A stretch of 64,000 bases of DNA from Arthrobacter citreus (GCA_013200995.1 CP053688.1:3906001-3970000); one strand, 5' to 3'; positions 22,025 to 30,925 are shown, counted from the stretch's first letter. A program made the numbers and translations. The notes: generated from the letters alone by a model not told the origin.

Positions 22025-22960
22025 GTGAATTTTTATATCACAGATGATGATGAAGTCTTTCGATCTATGTTATCCCAAATTATAGAAGACGAAGAATTAG
22101 GAGAAGTTGTTGCAGAGGCAGAAGATGGTTCTTTTTTAGATACAAATACATTGGAAATAAACCAAGTTGATATATTATTTATCGATTTATTAATGCCCAT
22201 ACAGGATGGTATCGAAACGATTAGGAGATTAGGTCCTTCATTTAAAGGAAAAATAATAATGATTTCTCAAGTGGAGTCTAAAGAATTAATTGGCGAAGCA
22301 TACTCACTTGGTATCGAATATTACATTACTAAGCCACTGAACAAGGTTGAAGTGATTTCAGTGGTCAGAAAAGTCATGGAGCGAATTCGATTAGAGCGGT
22401 CAATCCATGATATTCAAAGATCACTAAGTAATGTTTTTGATGTTCATTCGATGACGAATTATAGACCGAACTCCGATAAAAAGAAAATCACTGATTGGGT
22501 ACAAGTCTTATTATCCGAGCTTGGGATCGCTGGGGAAAATGGAAGCAAGGATTTACTTGATATCGTCAATTATTTATATGAGTATGAGACGAGTTTTGGA
22601 TTAGATGCTGGATTTCCAACCTTAAAAGATATATATACTCACGTCAGTTTAAAAAAGCTTGGAATTATGAATTCACAAGAAGAGGTAGAGCGAGAAAGGA
22701 AATCGTCAGAACAGCGAGTTCGTAGGGCGATTTATCAATCATTAAACCATATGGCGTCCATTGGCCTTACTGATTATGCGAATCCTAAATTTGAGAATTA
22801 CGCCTCAAAATATTTTGATTTTGAAACGGTACGACAAAGAATGAGTGAATTAAAACAAGTATCGGTTACTTCTTCTACAACACACACACGAATTAATGCC
22901 AAGAAATTTATACAGGTATTATACTTTGAATCAAAACAACTTTTAATTGAAAGATATTAA
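22025..22960 (+). CDS. Response regulator, GlnL (YcbB)-like
   Basis: A 311-aa regulator with an N-terminal receiver (phospho-acceptor Asp54 in ILFIDLLMP, lysine in ITKPLNK) and a C-terminal YcbB-type DNA-binding domain (ITDWVQVLLSELGIAGENGS and RRAIYQSLNHMASIGLTDYA). The domain pair is that of B. subtilis GlnL. The start is a GTG at 22025 (MNFYITDDDEVF) after AAAGGGTG; a TTG just before it is possible. An ATG-started extension from 21968 would overlap the kinase gene and is unlikely. Probable targets are sites like the TTTTGT repeat at 15880. Confidence 0.87.
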   Translation: MNFYITDDDEVFRSMLSQIIEDEELGEVVAEAEDGSFLDTNTLEINQVDILFIDLLMPIQDGIETIRRLGPSFKGKIIMISQVESKELIGEAYSLGIEYYITKPLNKVEVISVVRKVMERIRLERSIHDIQRSLSNVFDVHSMTNYRPNSDKKKITDWVQVLLSELGIAGENGSKDLLDIVNYLYEYETSFGLDAGFPTLKDIYTHVSLKKLGIMNSQEEVERERKSSEQRVRRAIYQSLNHMASIGLTDYANPKFENYASKYFDFETVRQRMSELKQVSVTSSTTHTRINAKKFIQVLYFESKQLLIERY

Positions 22961-22976
22961 AAAATGAGTCTACATT

Positions 22977-23010
22977 TACCCCTTAATCATTTTGATGAGG
23001 GTTTTTTTAT
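22977..23010 (+). terminator. Terminator after the glnL-like gene
   Basis: ACCCCttAATCA-tttTGATgaGGGT stem followed by T7. Confidence 0.85.
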
Positions 23011-23140
23011 TAAGAACAAATTAAATTAAAAAAATCTAATAATTCATCCCCTATTTGTAGCATAGAAGATTTTTATAAGAATAAAATATTATACCTTAAT
23101 CATTTCTGTATGCGGCCTTCTATGTTAGGGGTGATTTAAA

Positions 23141-24466
23141 TTGGGCTTAGTCGATTGGATAATGGGGAAAATGAATTTTCAATCAAGTACTAGTACTTTT
23201 GAGTTATTAAATGATGATGGGGAAGGCCAATTAACTTTAGGAAATACATTGTTTAAAAATGATGTGATCCGGGCGTGTATTAGACCGAAAGCTAATGCAA
23301 TAGGAAAACTAAAAGTAACTCATGTCAGAGAAAATAATAAAGAGTGCAAGATTAATCCAGACCCGTGGGTTTTTAATGTACTTCAAGAACCGAATCCATT
23401 TATGTCTTTGCAATTACTTTTAGAGAAAATGGTAACCCAGCTTGATTTGAATAGTAATGCTTTTGCTTTTATAAAAAGAAATGACTTTGGCTATCCTATT
23501 GCTCTCTTTCCCATTCCTTGTACTACTGTTGAAGTGCTAGGAAATAATCAAGGGTTAATCTTATTAAAATTCACTTTCAAAAACAAAAATGTACTAATTT
23601 TACCATATAGCGATATCATTCATTTAAGACAAGATTTTAACAGCAATGATCTGTTTGGAACACCACCATATGATCCTTTACTGCCATTATTAGAAGTGAT
23701 TGATTCTGTAGATGATAGTATCGTTCAAAATGTAAGTAACAATCGTTTTATAAATTGGTTATTAAACTTTAAAGAAGTGCTAGATCAAGAAGATATGAGT
23801 AAGAATACGAATGAATTTGTAAATAATTATATGAAATTTACAGGTGATGGTGTAAAAGCAAGTTTCTCAGAGCCAACCTATACTTTACAACAAGTACCCC
23901 TAAATAATTATGCTCCAGAGGCACAAAGAACAAACGATGCGATCAGTCGAATTTATAGTTTTTTTAATACGAACGAAAATATAGTTCGGAGTACGTTTGA
24001 TGAAAATCAGTGGAATACGTATAATCAAGCCGTAATTAATCCGTTAGTCATCCAGCTAAATAATGAATTTACACGTAAATTCTTTACTCCTGTTGAACGA
24101 GCAAATGGTAATCGTATAGTATTTGAAGCGTCTAACTTAGAATTTGCATCACTAACAACGAAATTAGCGTTTTCTGTTATGGTTGATCGAGCATCTTTAA
24201 CTCCTGATGAGTGGCGTTCTACAATGGGAATCGGACCAATCCAGAGAGGAGAGGTACCACTTCTTAATACAACTATTGCTCCAATTGATCAAAAAGAAAG
24301 AGACAGGGAGTTCGAATTGCGTGTTGAACGAGAAAAGAAACGTGAAGAAGAAATTGAAAGATGTAGAGAAGAATGTAGAGAAGAATGCAAACAGTTTAGA
24401 GAATTTTGTATGGAACAACAGAAAAAACTTTTAGAAAAAACAGAAACCGACGATAAAAACAATTAA
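23141..24466 (+). CDS. Orphan HK97-type phage portal-like protein
   Basis: A 441-aa protein that reads as a portal of the HK97/lambda-type family: an early region (VIRACIRPKANAIGKLKV), LLLEKMVTQLDLNSNAFAFI with the following IPLFP-like segment, IIHLRQDFNSNDLFGTPPYD, and a late AFSVMVDRASLTPDEWRSTMG. Portals form the dodecameric DNA-entry ring of tailed-phage heads. The C-terminus (about 390-435) is a charged coiled coil with repeated CREE and further cysteines, not a usual portal feature. Start TTG at 23141 follows AGGGGTGATT. No terminase, protease, capsid or integrase gene is near; both neighbours are cellular and terminators flank it, so it is either a domesticated single gene or a relic. 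Confidence 0.8.
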   Translation: MGLVDWIMGKMNFQSSTSTFELLNDDGEGQLTLGNTLFKNDVIRACIRPKANAIGKLKVTHVRENNKECKINPDPWVFNVLQEPNPFMSLQLLLEKMVTQLDLNSNAFAFIKRNDFGYPIALFPIPCTTVEVLGNNQGLILLKFTFKNKNVLILPYSDIIHLRQDFNSNDLFGTPPYDPLLPLLEVIDSVDDSIVQNVSNNRFINWLLNFKEVLDQEDMSKNTNEFVNNYMKFTGDGVKASFSEPTYTLQQVPLNNYAPEAQRTNDAISRIYSFFNTNENIVRSTFDENQWNTYNQAVINPLVIQLNNEFTRKFFTPVERANGNRIVFEASNLEFASLTTKLAFSVMVDRASLTPDEWRSTMGIGPIQRGEVPLLNTTIAPIDQKERDREFELRVEREKKREEEIERCREECREECKQFREFCMEQQKKLLEKTETDDKNN

Positions 24467-24478
24467 TAATCAAAAATA

Positions 24479-24514
24479 GAGCTTTTAACTAATAATTAGT
24501 TAGGCTTTTTTTTT
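24479..24514 (+). terminator. Terminator after the portal-like gene
   Basis: AGC...AACTAA-taa-TTAGTT..GCT followed by T10. Confidence 0.8.
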
Positions 24515-24630
24515 TCAACACATATCTGACATAGCTATACGGTAAGGATACTTGTCCGAACACTTTTCCTATTGATTCATATAGTAAAGTAATAGCTAAA
24601 ATTAAACCAATAATTCATGGAGTTGTTTAT

Positions 24631-25899
24631 ATGTTGGAAAAAGATGCGATTATTACCCTTTTAGGTAGTTCTGGGGGAGTAGCAAAAGCAGTACTTTCTA
24701 TATTTAATAAGGCAGTGGAGGATCCAAATGATCCTATTCACGAGACGATGAGAAATGCCAGGTTTCATTTGATTGATTTAAAGCAAAGAGACTTACCATA
24801 CTTTGAGAGGATTATCCCCAACCTAATTAAAAAGGTTACATTTCATGAGATGAATGTTAATAATATTGAATTAATGAAAAAACATCTTATAGAAAGTAAA
24901 ACAGTACTTGTAGTAGATGTTTCTAGAGCGGATTCCGTTGAAATGTTGCGTTGTTGTAATGACTTTGGCGTTAAGTATGTAAATACCGCTTTAGAAAGTG
25001 ACATAGTAGATGAAGATGAAAGTATTAGTTCCGGTTTCCCCCTTAAGGAACGTATACGCATTTTCGAGGAAAATAAAAGAAAGTTTAAAAATACTACAGC
25101 AATTATTGGTTCAGGCATGAATCCAGGGATTGTCCAATGGATGGCAATTGATTTAATGAACCAATTTCCTTCTGAAAAGCCTCTTGCATGTTATATTGTT
25201 GAACATGATAATTCTTTTTATGAAAACCCTTCGTTAGCTCAAAAAGAAACAATTTATACCACTTGGTCCCCAGATTGCTTCCTAGAAGAAGCAGTTACAA
25301 GCTTTCCTATGTTTGTTAAACAAAATATCCCAATCTTCCTTTACGATGATGTTTATTCAGTTGAGTTTAAAGTTAAATTAGGAGAAAAAGTTTTCTACGG
25401 TTGTCTTATGCCACATGAAGAAGTATTTATAATCGGAAAACTATTTAATTTAGAAAGTGGTTTTGTTTATCGCGTTAATGAGCATACAACAAATTTAATT
25501 AGAAATAATTTAAAAAATACTGATGAAATCATGGGTTTTGATAAAAAGCTTCTAGATCCTTCAACAGCTCCGTTAGTAGGAGAAGACCTAGTTGGAGTTT
25601 TACTTGTGTATGAAAATAAAGAGCGTTACATCTATAATGTAATGAATAACAAAGATTCCTTCGCGGGGTATGGTACAAATGCAACTTATCTTCAAGTAGC
25701 TTGTGGAGTATATGCAGGAGTTGCAAGTTTATTTTTGGATACTGTCGAAAATGGTGCTTACTTTGTAGACGAATTATTATTAAATACGAGTAGCCAATAT
25801 GGAAAATATCTAAAATACCATATGCCTCAGTTCGTATATGGAGAAAATAAAAACAGTGATGGCTTACTTTTACAAAGAATGAAGTCATATAATAATTAA
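24631..25899 (+). CDS. Saccharopine dehydrogenase-like NAD(P) oxidoreductase (homospermidine synthase-like)
   Basis: A 422-aa enzyme with an N-terminal Rossmann fold (ITLLGSSGGVAKAVLSIF, residues 8-25) and the segment GSGMNPGIVQWMAIDL, which resembles the ANPG motif of homospermidine synthases. Relatives transfer an aminobutyl group from putrescine or reduce imines such as saccharopine or carboxynorspermidine; the exact substrate cannot be read from sequence. It is monocistronic, with a terminator on each side. Some polyamine link is a guess. Confidence 0.65.
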   Translation: MLEKDAIITLLGSSGGVAKAVLSIFNKAVEDPNDPIHETMRNARFHLIDLKQRDLPYFERIIPNLIKKVTFHEMNVNNIELMKKHLIESKTVLVVDVSRADSVEMLRCCNDFGVKYVNTALESDIVDEDESISSGFPLKERIRIFEENKRKFKNTTAIIGSGMNPGIVQWMAIDLMNQFPSEKPLACYIVEHDNSFYENPSLAQKETIYTTWSPDCFLEEAVTSFPMFVKQNIPIFLYDDVYSVEFKVKLGEKVFYGCLMPHEEVFIIGKLFNLESGFVYRVNEHTTNLIRNNLKNTDEIMGFDKKLLDPSTAPLVGEDLVGVLLVYENKERYIYNVMNNKDSFAGYGTNATYLQVACGVYAGVASLFLDTVENGAYFVDELLLNTSSQYGKYLKYHMPQFVYGENKNSDGLLLQRMKSYNN

Positions 25900-25905
25900 A
25901 AGTTG

Positions 25906-25937
25906 AAAGAGGGGAATAATGGATCCCTCTTTTTTAT
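25906..25937 (+). terminator. Terminator after the dehydrogenase gene
   Basis: AAAGAGGG-gaataatggat-CCCTCTTT with a T-run. Confidence 0.85.
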
Positions 25938-26081
25938 ATTGTTTACAACAAAATTTTTCTATTTTATAAAAACGGTGTTTTTTATGAAAATTATTATTTT
26001 TTTATGGAAGAAATTAAGTATGTAGTTTTTGAATGAACAAACCCCTTTCGTCTTAGACTATGGCTACGGGGAGGTTTCAAC

Positions 26082-26513
26082 ATGAATCTTATAACAAATT
26101 TCCGAGAAAAAAGAAGAGATAAGCAAATTAAATTTGAAAAATGCTTATTAAAAGAATTAAGAATAATGCAGTTAAAATCCCAATTAAAGGATTCATTTTC
26201 ATACTTTATAGATGCAGATAGTAACCAAAGAAAAGCACGAGAGGACTACTGTTTAGAATTAGCAGTAGAGACATACTTACTTGGTGCAAGATATAGTCGC
26301 TTTGGTTTTTATGGTGAACCAATAGAAAACGTAAAAAAAAGATCAGCAAAGGAATCCGAATGGTTAGCTTATTTATTTTATTCTTCAGTATTTGGCCGTA
26401 AGGATGATATCCAAACTGAACCATTTAATCAATGCAAATCCTTTTTAAATAACTGGTGGTTAGATGGTTATGTAAAAGGGGAAAGAAGACACAAACTTCG
26501 TTTATCAAAGTAA
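26082..26513 (+). CDS. ybaK: DUF2521 protein YbaK
   Basis: A 143-aa cytoplasmic protein of unknown function, related to B. subtilis YbaK. It is charged and mostly helical (SQLKDSFSYFIDADSNQRKA; ELAVETYLLGARYSRFGFYG). In Bacillus it lies directly before cwlD, as here. The spacing to cwlD is 57 nt. Confidence 0.85.
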   Translation: MNLITNFREKRRDKQIKFEKCLLKELRIMQLKSQLKDSFSYFIDADSNQRKAREDYCLELAVETYLLGARYSRFGFYGEPIENVKKRSAKESEWLAYLFYSSVFGRKDDIQTEPFNQCKSFLNNWWLDGYVKGERRHKLRLSK

Positions 26514-26570
26514 GTCATATTCTTCCTAGTTGTCCCATATATTTTTTATAGGACAATCAGGGGGGAAGAA

Positions 26571-27281
26571 ATGAAAAGATGGCATTTAATCATAATCATT
26601 GTAACCTTTGTTTTTTTGATATTATGTATACCTTTATTACAGAGGACTTCAAAAACCTGGAATTTTAGAGGACTACCATTAGATGGAAAAGTTATCGTTT
26701 TAGATGCCGGGCACGGTGGACCAGACGGAGGAGCCTCAGGTGGAGATGTTATTGAAAAAGTTGTTGCATTATCCATAACAAATAAACTAAGGGATTATTT
26801 ACAAGGCCAAGGAGCTACAGTTATTATGACAAGGGATGGTGATTATGATCTAGCAGAGGAAGGAATGAAAGGATACAGTAGAAGAAAAAGCGTTGATTTA
26901 AGAAAAAGAGTAGATATAATTAATGGATCGAACGCAGACCTATACATATCAATTCATTTAAATTCCTTACCAAGAACATCATCTAAAGGTGCTCAAACAT
27001 TTTACTATGGTTCATTAATCGAAAATGAGCGGTTTGCAAAATACGTTCAAGCAGAACTAAGGGATAGTTTAAATAATACGCATCGATTAGCTAAAATTAT
27101 TAATCATGTTTACTTAATGAAATATGCCAAAGTTCCAGGTGCGCTTGTTGAAGTAGGCTTTTTATCGAACTATGAAGAGAGCCAGCAATTAAGAGATGAA
27201 GCATATCAAGATAAACTTGCTGCAGCAATCTATAGAGGAGTCATACGATATTACACTGATAAAAATGACCCGCCGAATTAA
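26571..27281 (+). CDS. cwlD: N-acetylmuramoyl-L-alanine amidase CwlD
   Basis: CwlD removes peptide side chains from spore cortex peptidoglycan so that PdaA can form muramic-delta-lactam needed for germination. The 236-aa protein has an N-terminal signal anchor (about residues 5-25), then the Amidase_3 zinc motifs: DAGHGGPDGGA (His), EKVVALSITNKL (Glu), SIHLNSLP (His) and the catalytic VEVGFLSN (Glu). CAGGGGGGAAG precedes the start. Confidence 0.95.
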   Translation: MKRWHLIIIIVTFVFLILCIPLLQRTSKTWNFRGLPLDGKVIVLDAGHGGPDGGASGGDVIEKVVALSITNKLRDYLQGQGATVIMTRDGDYDLAEEGMKGYSRRKSVDLRKRVDIINGSNADLYISIHLNSLPRTSSKGAQTFYYGSLIENERFAKYVQAELRDSLNNTHRLAKIINHVYLMKYAKVPGALVEVGFLSNYEESQQLRDEAYQDKLAAAIYRGVIRYYTDKNDPPN

Positions 27282-27381
27282 CGAGTGGTGTATGATAAAA
27301 TCCCTCAGACTTCATGGTTTTCAAGATCAGTTCTAAAAAAGAATTGAAAAGATTATATTTTTTGGACTTGTCTAAGATTAG

Positions 27382-27408
27382 AACCGCCGAATTATTCGGT
27401 GGTTTTCA
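27382..27408 (+). terminator. Terminator after cwlD
   Basis: AACCGCCGAAT-TATTCGGTGGTT followed by TTCATTTTTT (the left arm is centred on CCGCCGAA). The rest of the 317-nt space up to salA holds no gene; a promoter/operator region lies at its end. Confidence 0.75.
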
Positions 27409-27561
27409 TTTTTTACATTAAGGATAAATGGGGGCAGTGGTGAAGAAATATCGATGTAGTATTCACTTTAAGGATCGAGCTGCCTTCGCTTAAAATGTTC
27501 ACCAATGAGCGAGTTTTCTTTATCTAAGAATGTTACTTAAGACTAACTAAGATACATGTGT

Positions 27562-27577
27562 TATACTATTTAGTATA
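27562..27577 (+). promoter_or_regulatory. Palindrome over the salA -10 region
   Basis: TATACT-ATTT-AGTATA, a perfect 6-bp inverted repeat whose left arm is itself a good -10 box, 21 nt before the salA start. B. subtilis SalA is known to control its own gene, so this may be its operator, but that link is inference. Confidence 0.45.
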
Positions 27578-27598
27578 TTAAGATAACGAGGTGTAAAT

Positions 27599-28666
27599 AT
27601 GCTTACCAATGAACAAGTATTATCACTTTTAGGTACAATTAATGAGCCATTTTTAAATAAATCATTAGTAGAATTAGATGCAGTTAAAGAAATTTCGATA
27701 AAAGATGAAAAGAAACATGTAAGCGTTAAAATTGCTTTATTAAAAACAGGTAGTGCAGAACAGATGCAAATTCAAACGCAAATTGTTCAATTATTAAAGC
27801 AAAATGGTGCAGATACAGTAGGAATTCGTTTTACTGAATTTACAGAAGAAGAAAAAAGTCAGTTTGTAGAAACAAGTGATGACGATGCACACTCAACGCT
27901 TTCATTATTAGATAATAAAAAAGTACAATTTTTAGCAATTGCTAGTGGAAAAGGTGGGGTAGGAAAATCTACTGTTTCTGTGAACTTAGCAGTTGCTTTA
28001 GCAAGATTAGGCAAAAAAGTAGGAATCATTGATGCTGATATTTATGGCTTTAGTGTACCTGATATGATGGGAATTACGACAAGACCAGTGATCAGAGGGG
28101 AGCGCATTATACCAGTTGATCGATTTGGAGTAAAAGTAATTTCAATGGGATTTTTTGTTGAAGATAATTCGCCGATTATTTGGAGAGGTCCAATGCTTGG
28201 TAAAATGCTACAGCAGTTCTTCACGGAAGTTGAATGGGGAGATTTAGACTATTTATTACTAGATCTACCACCAGGTACTGGTGACGTAGCACTAGACGTG
28301 CATAGTATGTTACCATCTTGTAAGGAAATTATTGTTACAACTCCACACCCTACAGCGTCAATTGTTGCAGCAAGAGCGGGAGTTATGGCATTAAAAACAA
28401 ACCATGAAATTATTGGTGTTGTAGAAAATATGAGTTATTTTGAAAGTAAAAAAACTGGAGAAAAAGAGTATGTTTTTGGTAAAGGTGGAGGAGAAAGACT
28501 TGCAAAAGAGCTTCAAACAACCTTATTAGGACAATTACCTTTACTACAACCGGATTGGGATGAAGCGGACTTTGCACCTTCAATTTATGATAAAGACCAC
28601 CCGACTGGAAAAATCTATACTACGATTGCAGAACAAGTAGTCGAAAAAATCATATTAACTAAATAA
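27599..28666 (+). CDS. salA: Mrp/ApbC-type ATPase SalA
   Basis: A 355-aa P-loop protein with an N-terminal MIP18/DUF59 domain (about 1-95) and a ParA-like NTPase: ASGKGGVGKST (residues 115-125), IDADIYGFSVPDMMG and DLPPGTGDVALDVHSML. Family members carry Fe-S clusters or, in B. subtilis, act as SalA, which represses scoC and so relieves exoprotease control. The cwlD-salA order matches B. subtilis. The usual CxxC cluster motif near the C-terminus is not seen. Confidence 0.93.
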   Translation: MLTNEQVLSLLGTINEPFLNKSLVELDAVKEISIKDEKKHVSVKIALLKTGSAEQMQIQTQIVQLLKQNGADTVGIRFTEFTEEEKSQFVETSDDDAHSTLSLLDNKKVQFLAIASGKGGVGKSTVSVNLAVALARLGKKVGIIDADIYGFSVPDMMGITTRPVIRGERIIPVDRFGVKVISMGFFVEDNSPIIWRGPMLGKMLQQFFTEVEWGDLDYLLLDLPPGTGDVALDVHSMLPSCKEIIVTTPHPTASIVAARAGVMALKTNHEIIGVVENMSYFESKKTGEKEYVFGKGGGERLAKELQTTLLGQLPLLQPDWDEADFAPSIYDKDHPTGKIYTTIAEQVVEKIILTK

Positions 28667-28849
28667 TAGACAATACCCTTTTAATTTATTGCTTGTTTTA
28701 TTAGTAATGGCTGTATTTTTAGCCTTGACTGATATAGAAATGAATTATTAGGGTATTTATGTGGTTTAAAAAGTTAATAAAGTTTTATATGAATGATTTA
28801 TTTAGAAAAAATCGGAATTACTTTGTGGACATGGGGGATTAGGAATAGA

Positions 28850-29437
28850 ATGACGAGTCGGAAATGGGTTCGATTATTTTTAACAACGTTACTAGTTGGA
28901 GGAATTGCAACAATTATTACAGGTATTCTTTATGGGTATAAAGAGTATTTAAGTTACGTTCAAGATGTTAGAATTGGAAAATTATTAGTTGAAGTATCTT
29001 TTTTATTTATATTAGGATTAGTATTCAGCGCTGTAAGTCAGATGGGATTCTTTGCCTACTTAACAATTCATCGTTTCGGGTTAGGTTTATTTAAGTCATT
29101 ATGGAATCCAGTTCAAATTATTTTGATTGTACTAGCCTTATTTGATCTGGCATATTTTCGATATAAAGAATATGCACACGGAGAAGCTCTTACAGGATAT
29201 TTAATATTCCCAATAGTTCTTTTAATAGCTAGCCTGTTTGTTGCCTATAAAAAAATCAAAGAAACAAACAATGGAGCATTTATACCTGCCCTATTTTTTA
29301 TGATCGTTGTAACAATTGTTGAATGGTTCCCTGCATTAAGGCAGAATGAACTTTCTTGGTTAATATTAATGCTAGTACCTTTATTTGTATGTAACACGTA
29401 TCAGTTATTATCTTTACACAAAATAGTAAAAAAATAA
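28850..29437 (+). CDS. kbaA: KinB-signalling pathway activation protein KbaA
   Basis: KbaA is a membrane protein needed for the KinB branch of the sporulation phosphorelay. From the ATG at 28850 (MTSRKWVRLFLTTLLVGG) the product is 195 aa, as long as B. subtilis KbaA, with about six transmembrane segments. AGGA lies 5 nt before that start. An ATG at 28793 in frame would add 19 residues without a good ribosome binding site. It follows salA directly; the gerD gene expected between them is absent. Confidence 0.88.
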   Translation: MTSRKWVRLFLTTLLVGGIATIITGILYGYKEYLSYVQDVRIGKLLVEVSFLFILGLVFSAVSQMGFFAYLTIHRFGLGLFKSLWNPVQIILIVLALFDLAYFRYKEYAHGEALTGYLIFPIVLLIASLFVAYKKIKETNNGAFIPALFFMIVVTIVEWFPALRQNELSWLILMLVPLFVCNTYQLLSLHKIVKK

Positions 29438-29579
29438 TTTAGGACTGAGCTTATTACATTACTTCGCATGCTTTAAAGATAAAAGTTTACAATCAATCTG
29501 AAAACTAAAGCAAACTAACAGAGGCCGTCCTAAAAGTCAGTTTAACTGACTCACAGACGATTCTTATTTCAAATAAAAA
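29438..29579. other. Spacer with possible IS-end remnant
   Basis: No gene seen. Contains GAGGCCGTCCTAAAAGTCAG at 29521-29540, which resembles the GAGGCTGTCCCAAAAGTC ends I associate with IS1182-type elements in Bacillus, and the perfect dyad GTCAGT-TTA-ACTGAC (29536-29550). Confidence 0.35.
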
Positions 29580-29627
29580 AAGATGATGTCCCTAAAATGA
29601 TACATTTTTGGGACATCATCTTTTTAT
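29579..29627. terminator. Bidirectional terminator between kbaA and pdaB
   Basis: AAAGATGATGTCCC ... GGGACATCATCTTT, a 14-bp perfect stem with A-run before and T-run after, serving converging kbaA and pdaB. The pdaB stop codon is inside the right arm. Confidence 0.9.
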
Positions 29628-30391
29628 TTTACAATTTTGATACTTGTTTTAGTATTGGATATCATTTGAGAAACAGTTACGCTTTTATACCCTTCATCTT
29701 TTAAATAAGACCAAATTAATGGTAGTGCTTTCGGTGTTTGCAGTGCAGAATCACTTGCATGAAGGAGAATGATGTCTCCAGAATCAGCATTTTTTTCTAC
29801 GCTTTGAACAATTTTATTTGTTCCCGGGTTTCTCCAATCATCAGTATTAACACTCCAATGAATGACAGAAAGATTATTCCGATTAGCAATTTTAATCACT
29901 TCTTTATTATATTCGCCATTAGGTGGTCTAAATAATTTAACGTCTTTTATGCCTAATCGAGTAAATACTTCTGCTGAGTAATTTAAGTCCCTCTGCATTT
30001 CTACTGGGTTTAATTGAGTATAGCTTTTATACCGGTATCCAAGTGTTCCAATTTCATGGCCTTGTTTTACAATTGTTTGCACAATGTCCGGATGTCTCTC
30101 TGCCCAAGATGCGGATAAGAAAAAGGTAGCATTCGTGATTCTTTGATTTCGTAAAACGTCTAACACTTTCAGTACGTTCTCATCTCCCCAGCTAATATCG
30201 AACGTAAGAGCAACATTTTTTTTGGAGGTATCACCTTTATAAATTGCCATTGGACCTTTATTAGTTGAAAATGTTGAAAATGTTTTAGGTGCTTGTATAT
30301 AAACTAAGCAAGCTGTGAAAAATGCAATAATAGTAATTAAGGATAGTTGCTTTAATTTCCTTTTTGAGGTGATGTAAAAGTAAAAAAGCAT
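29624..30391 (-). CDS. pdaB: Polysaccharide deacetylase family sporulation protein PdaB
   Basis: PdaB is needed to keep spores stable after late sporulation. The 255-aa protein has an N-terminal signal anchor (residues about 12-33) and a NodB fold: [39 protein letters not shown] and DIILLHASD. The zinc motif His-x3-His of classical deacetylases reads [13 protein letters not shown] here, lacking the second histidine, as in B. subtilis PdaB, so activity may be atypical. The ATG at 30391 follows AAGAAGG; a TTG at 30415 does not have a site. Confidence 0.93.
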   Translation of the reverse strand: MLFYFYITSKRKLKQLSLITIIAFFTACLVYIQAPKTFSTFSTNKGPMAIYKGDTSKKNVALTFDISWGDENVLKVLDVLRNQRITNATFFLSASWAERHPDIVQTIVKQGHEIGTLGYRYKSYTQLNPVEMQRDLNYSAEVFTRLGIKDVKLFRPPNGEYNKEVIKIANRNNLSVIHWSVNTDDWRNPGTNKIVQSVEKNADSGDIILLHASDSALQTPKALPLIWSYLKDEGYKSVTVSQMISNTKTSIKIVK

Positions 30392-30557
30392 AAAATCGCC
30401 TTCTTTCTTGTCCAAGTTCTTATATTAAGGATATGAGATTTAGTAGGCTTGTATGCTTTAAAACAAAATTATTAAATGTTTAAAGTATTAGAACAATAAA
30501 AATTTCTGCTGGATTAACAAACTTGTTAATGAATAGAAGTTTTCTCGGAGTGATCTT

Positions 30558-30734
30558 ATGTTTGGGATGCTACTTAATAAGGAACATGTGTTAGAAATCG
30601 AATCGCTTATCATACGTTCGCTTTATGAGTTAGATAAAGAGTTATCGTCAAATGAAGTAAATGATTGGGTTAAAAGTGAAATGCTCAAGAAGAAGAAAAT
30701 CTTATATGAAATTTATTGTAGACTTCCGTTATGA
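30558..30734 (+). CDS. Small hypothetical protein, 58 aa
   Basis: MFGMLLNKEHVLEIESLIIR followed by a charged helical stretch ending in CRLPL. GGAGTGAT lies 6 nt before the ATG. I do not recognise a named family, but short charged proteins at this place next to pdaB and an rRNA operon occur in Bacillus. Codon use is like its neighbours. No partner is evident. Confidence 0.6.
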   Translation: MFGMLLNKEHVLEIESLIIRSLYELDKELSSNEVNDWVKSEMLKKKKILYEIYCRLPL

Positions 30735-30832
30735 GAGGATACTTAAAGGATGATAGGGCATGTTTTTTTATGTATACTATAGAGAGTATTTAATGGTAGA
30801 GATAAAAAATATAAAAAATATCATAATTTGTA

Positions 30833-30862
30833 TTGACGGTTTAATCGGATACGTGTTATATT
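30833..30862 (+). promoter_or_regulatory. rRNA operon promoter P1
   Basis: TTGACG (30833-30838) and TATATT (30857-30862), 18-nt spacer (17 if read as TTATAT). It lies about 200 bp before 16S, with an A/T-rich stretch (UP-element-like) just upstream. Confidence 0.65.
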
Positions 30863-30925
30863 ATTTCTTGTCCTCAGCGACAACGACTTGGTTAACTTAA
30901 TTTAAAAAATAATTTTTAAAAAGTG

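Noticed and set aside
24207..24434. Second gene overlapping the end of the portal-like gene
   Set aside because: The lysine- and glutamate-rich frame is a shadow of the coiled-coil coding region.
23141..24466. Prophage region
   Set aside because: Only one phage-type gene is present; all neighbours are cellular, and no attachment sites or integrase were seen.
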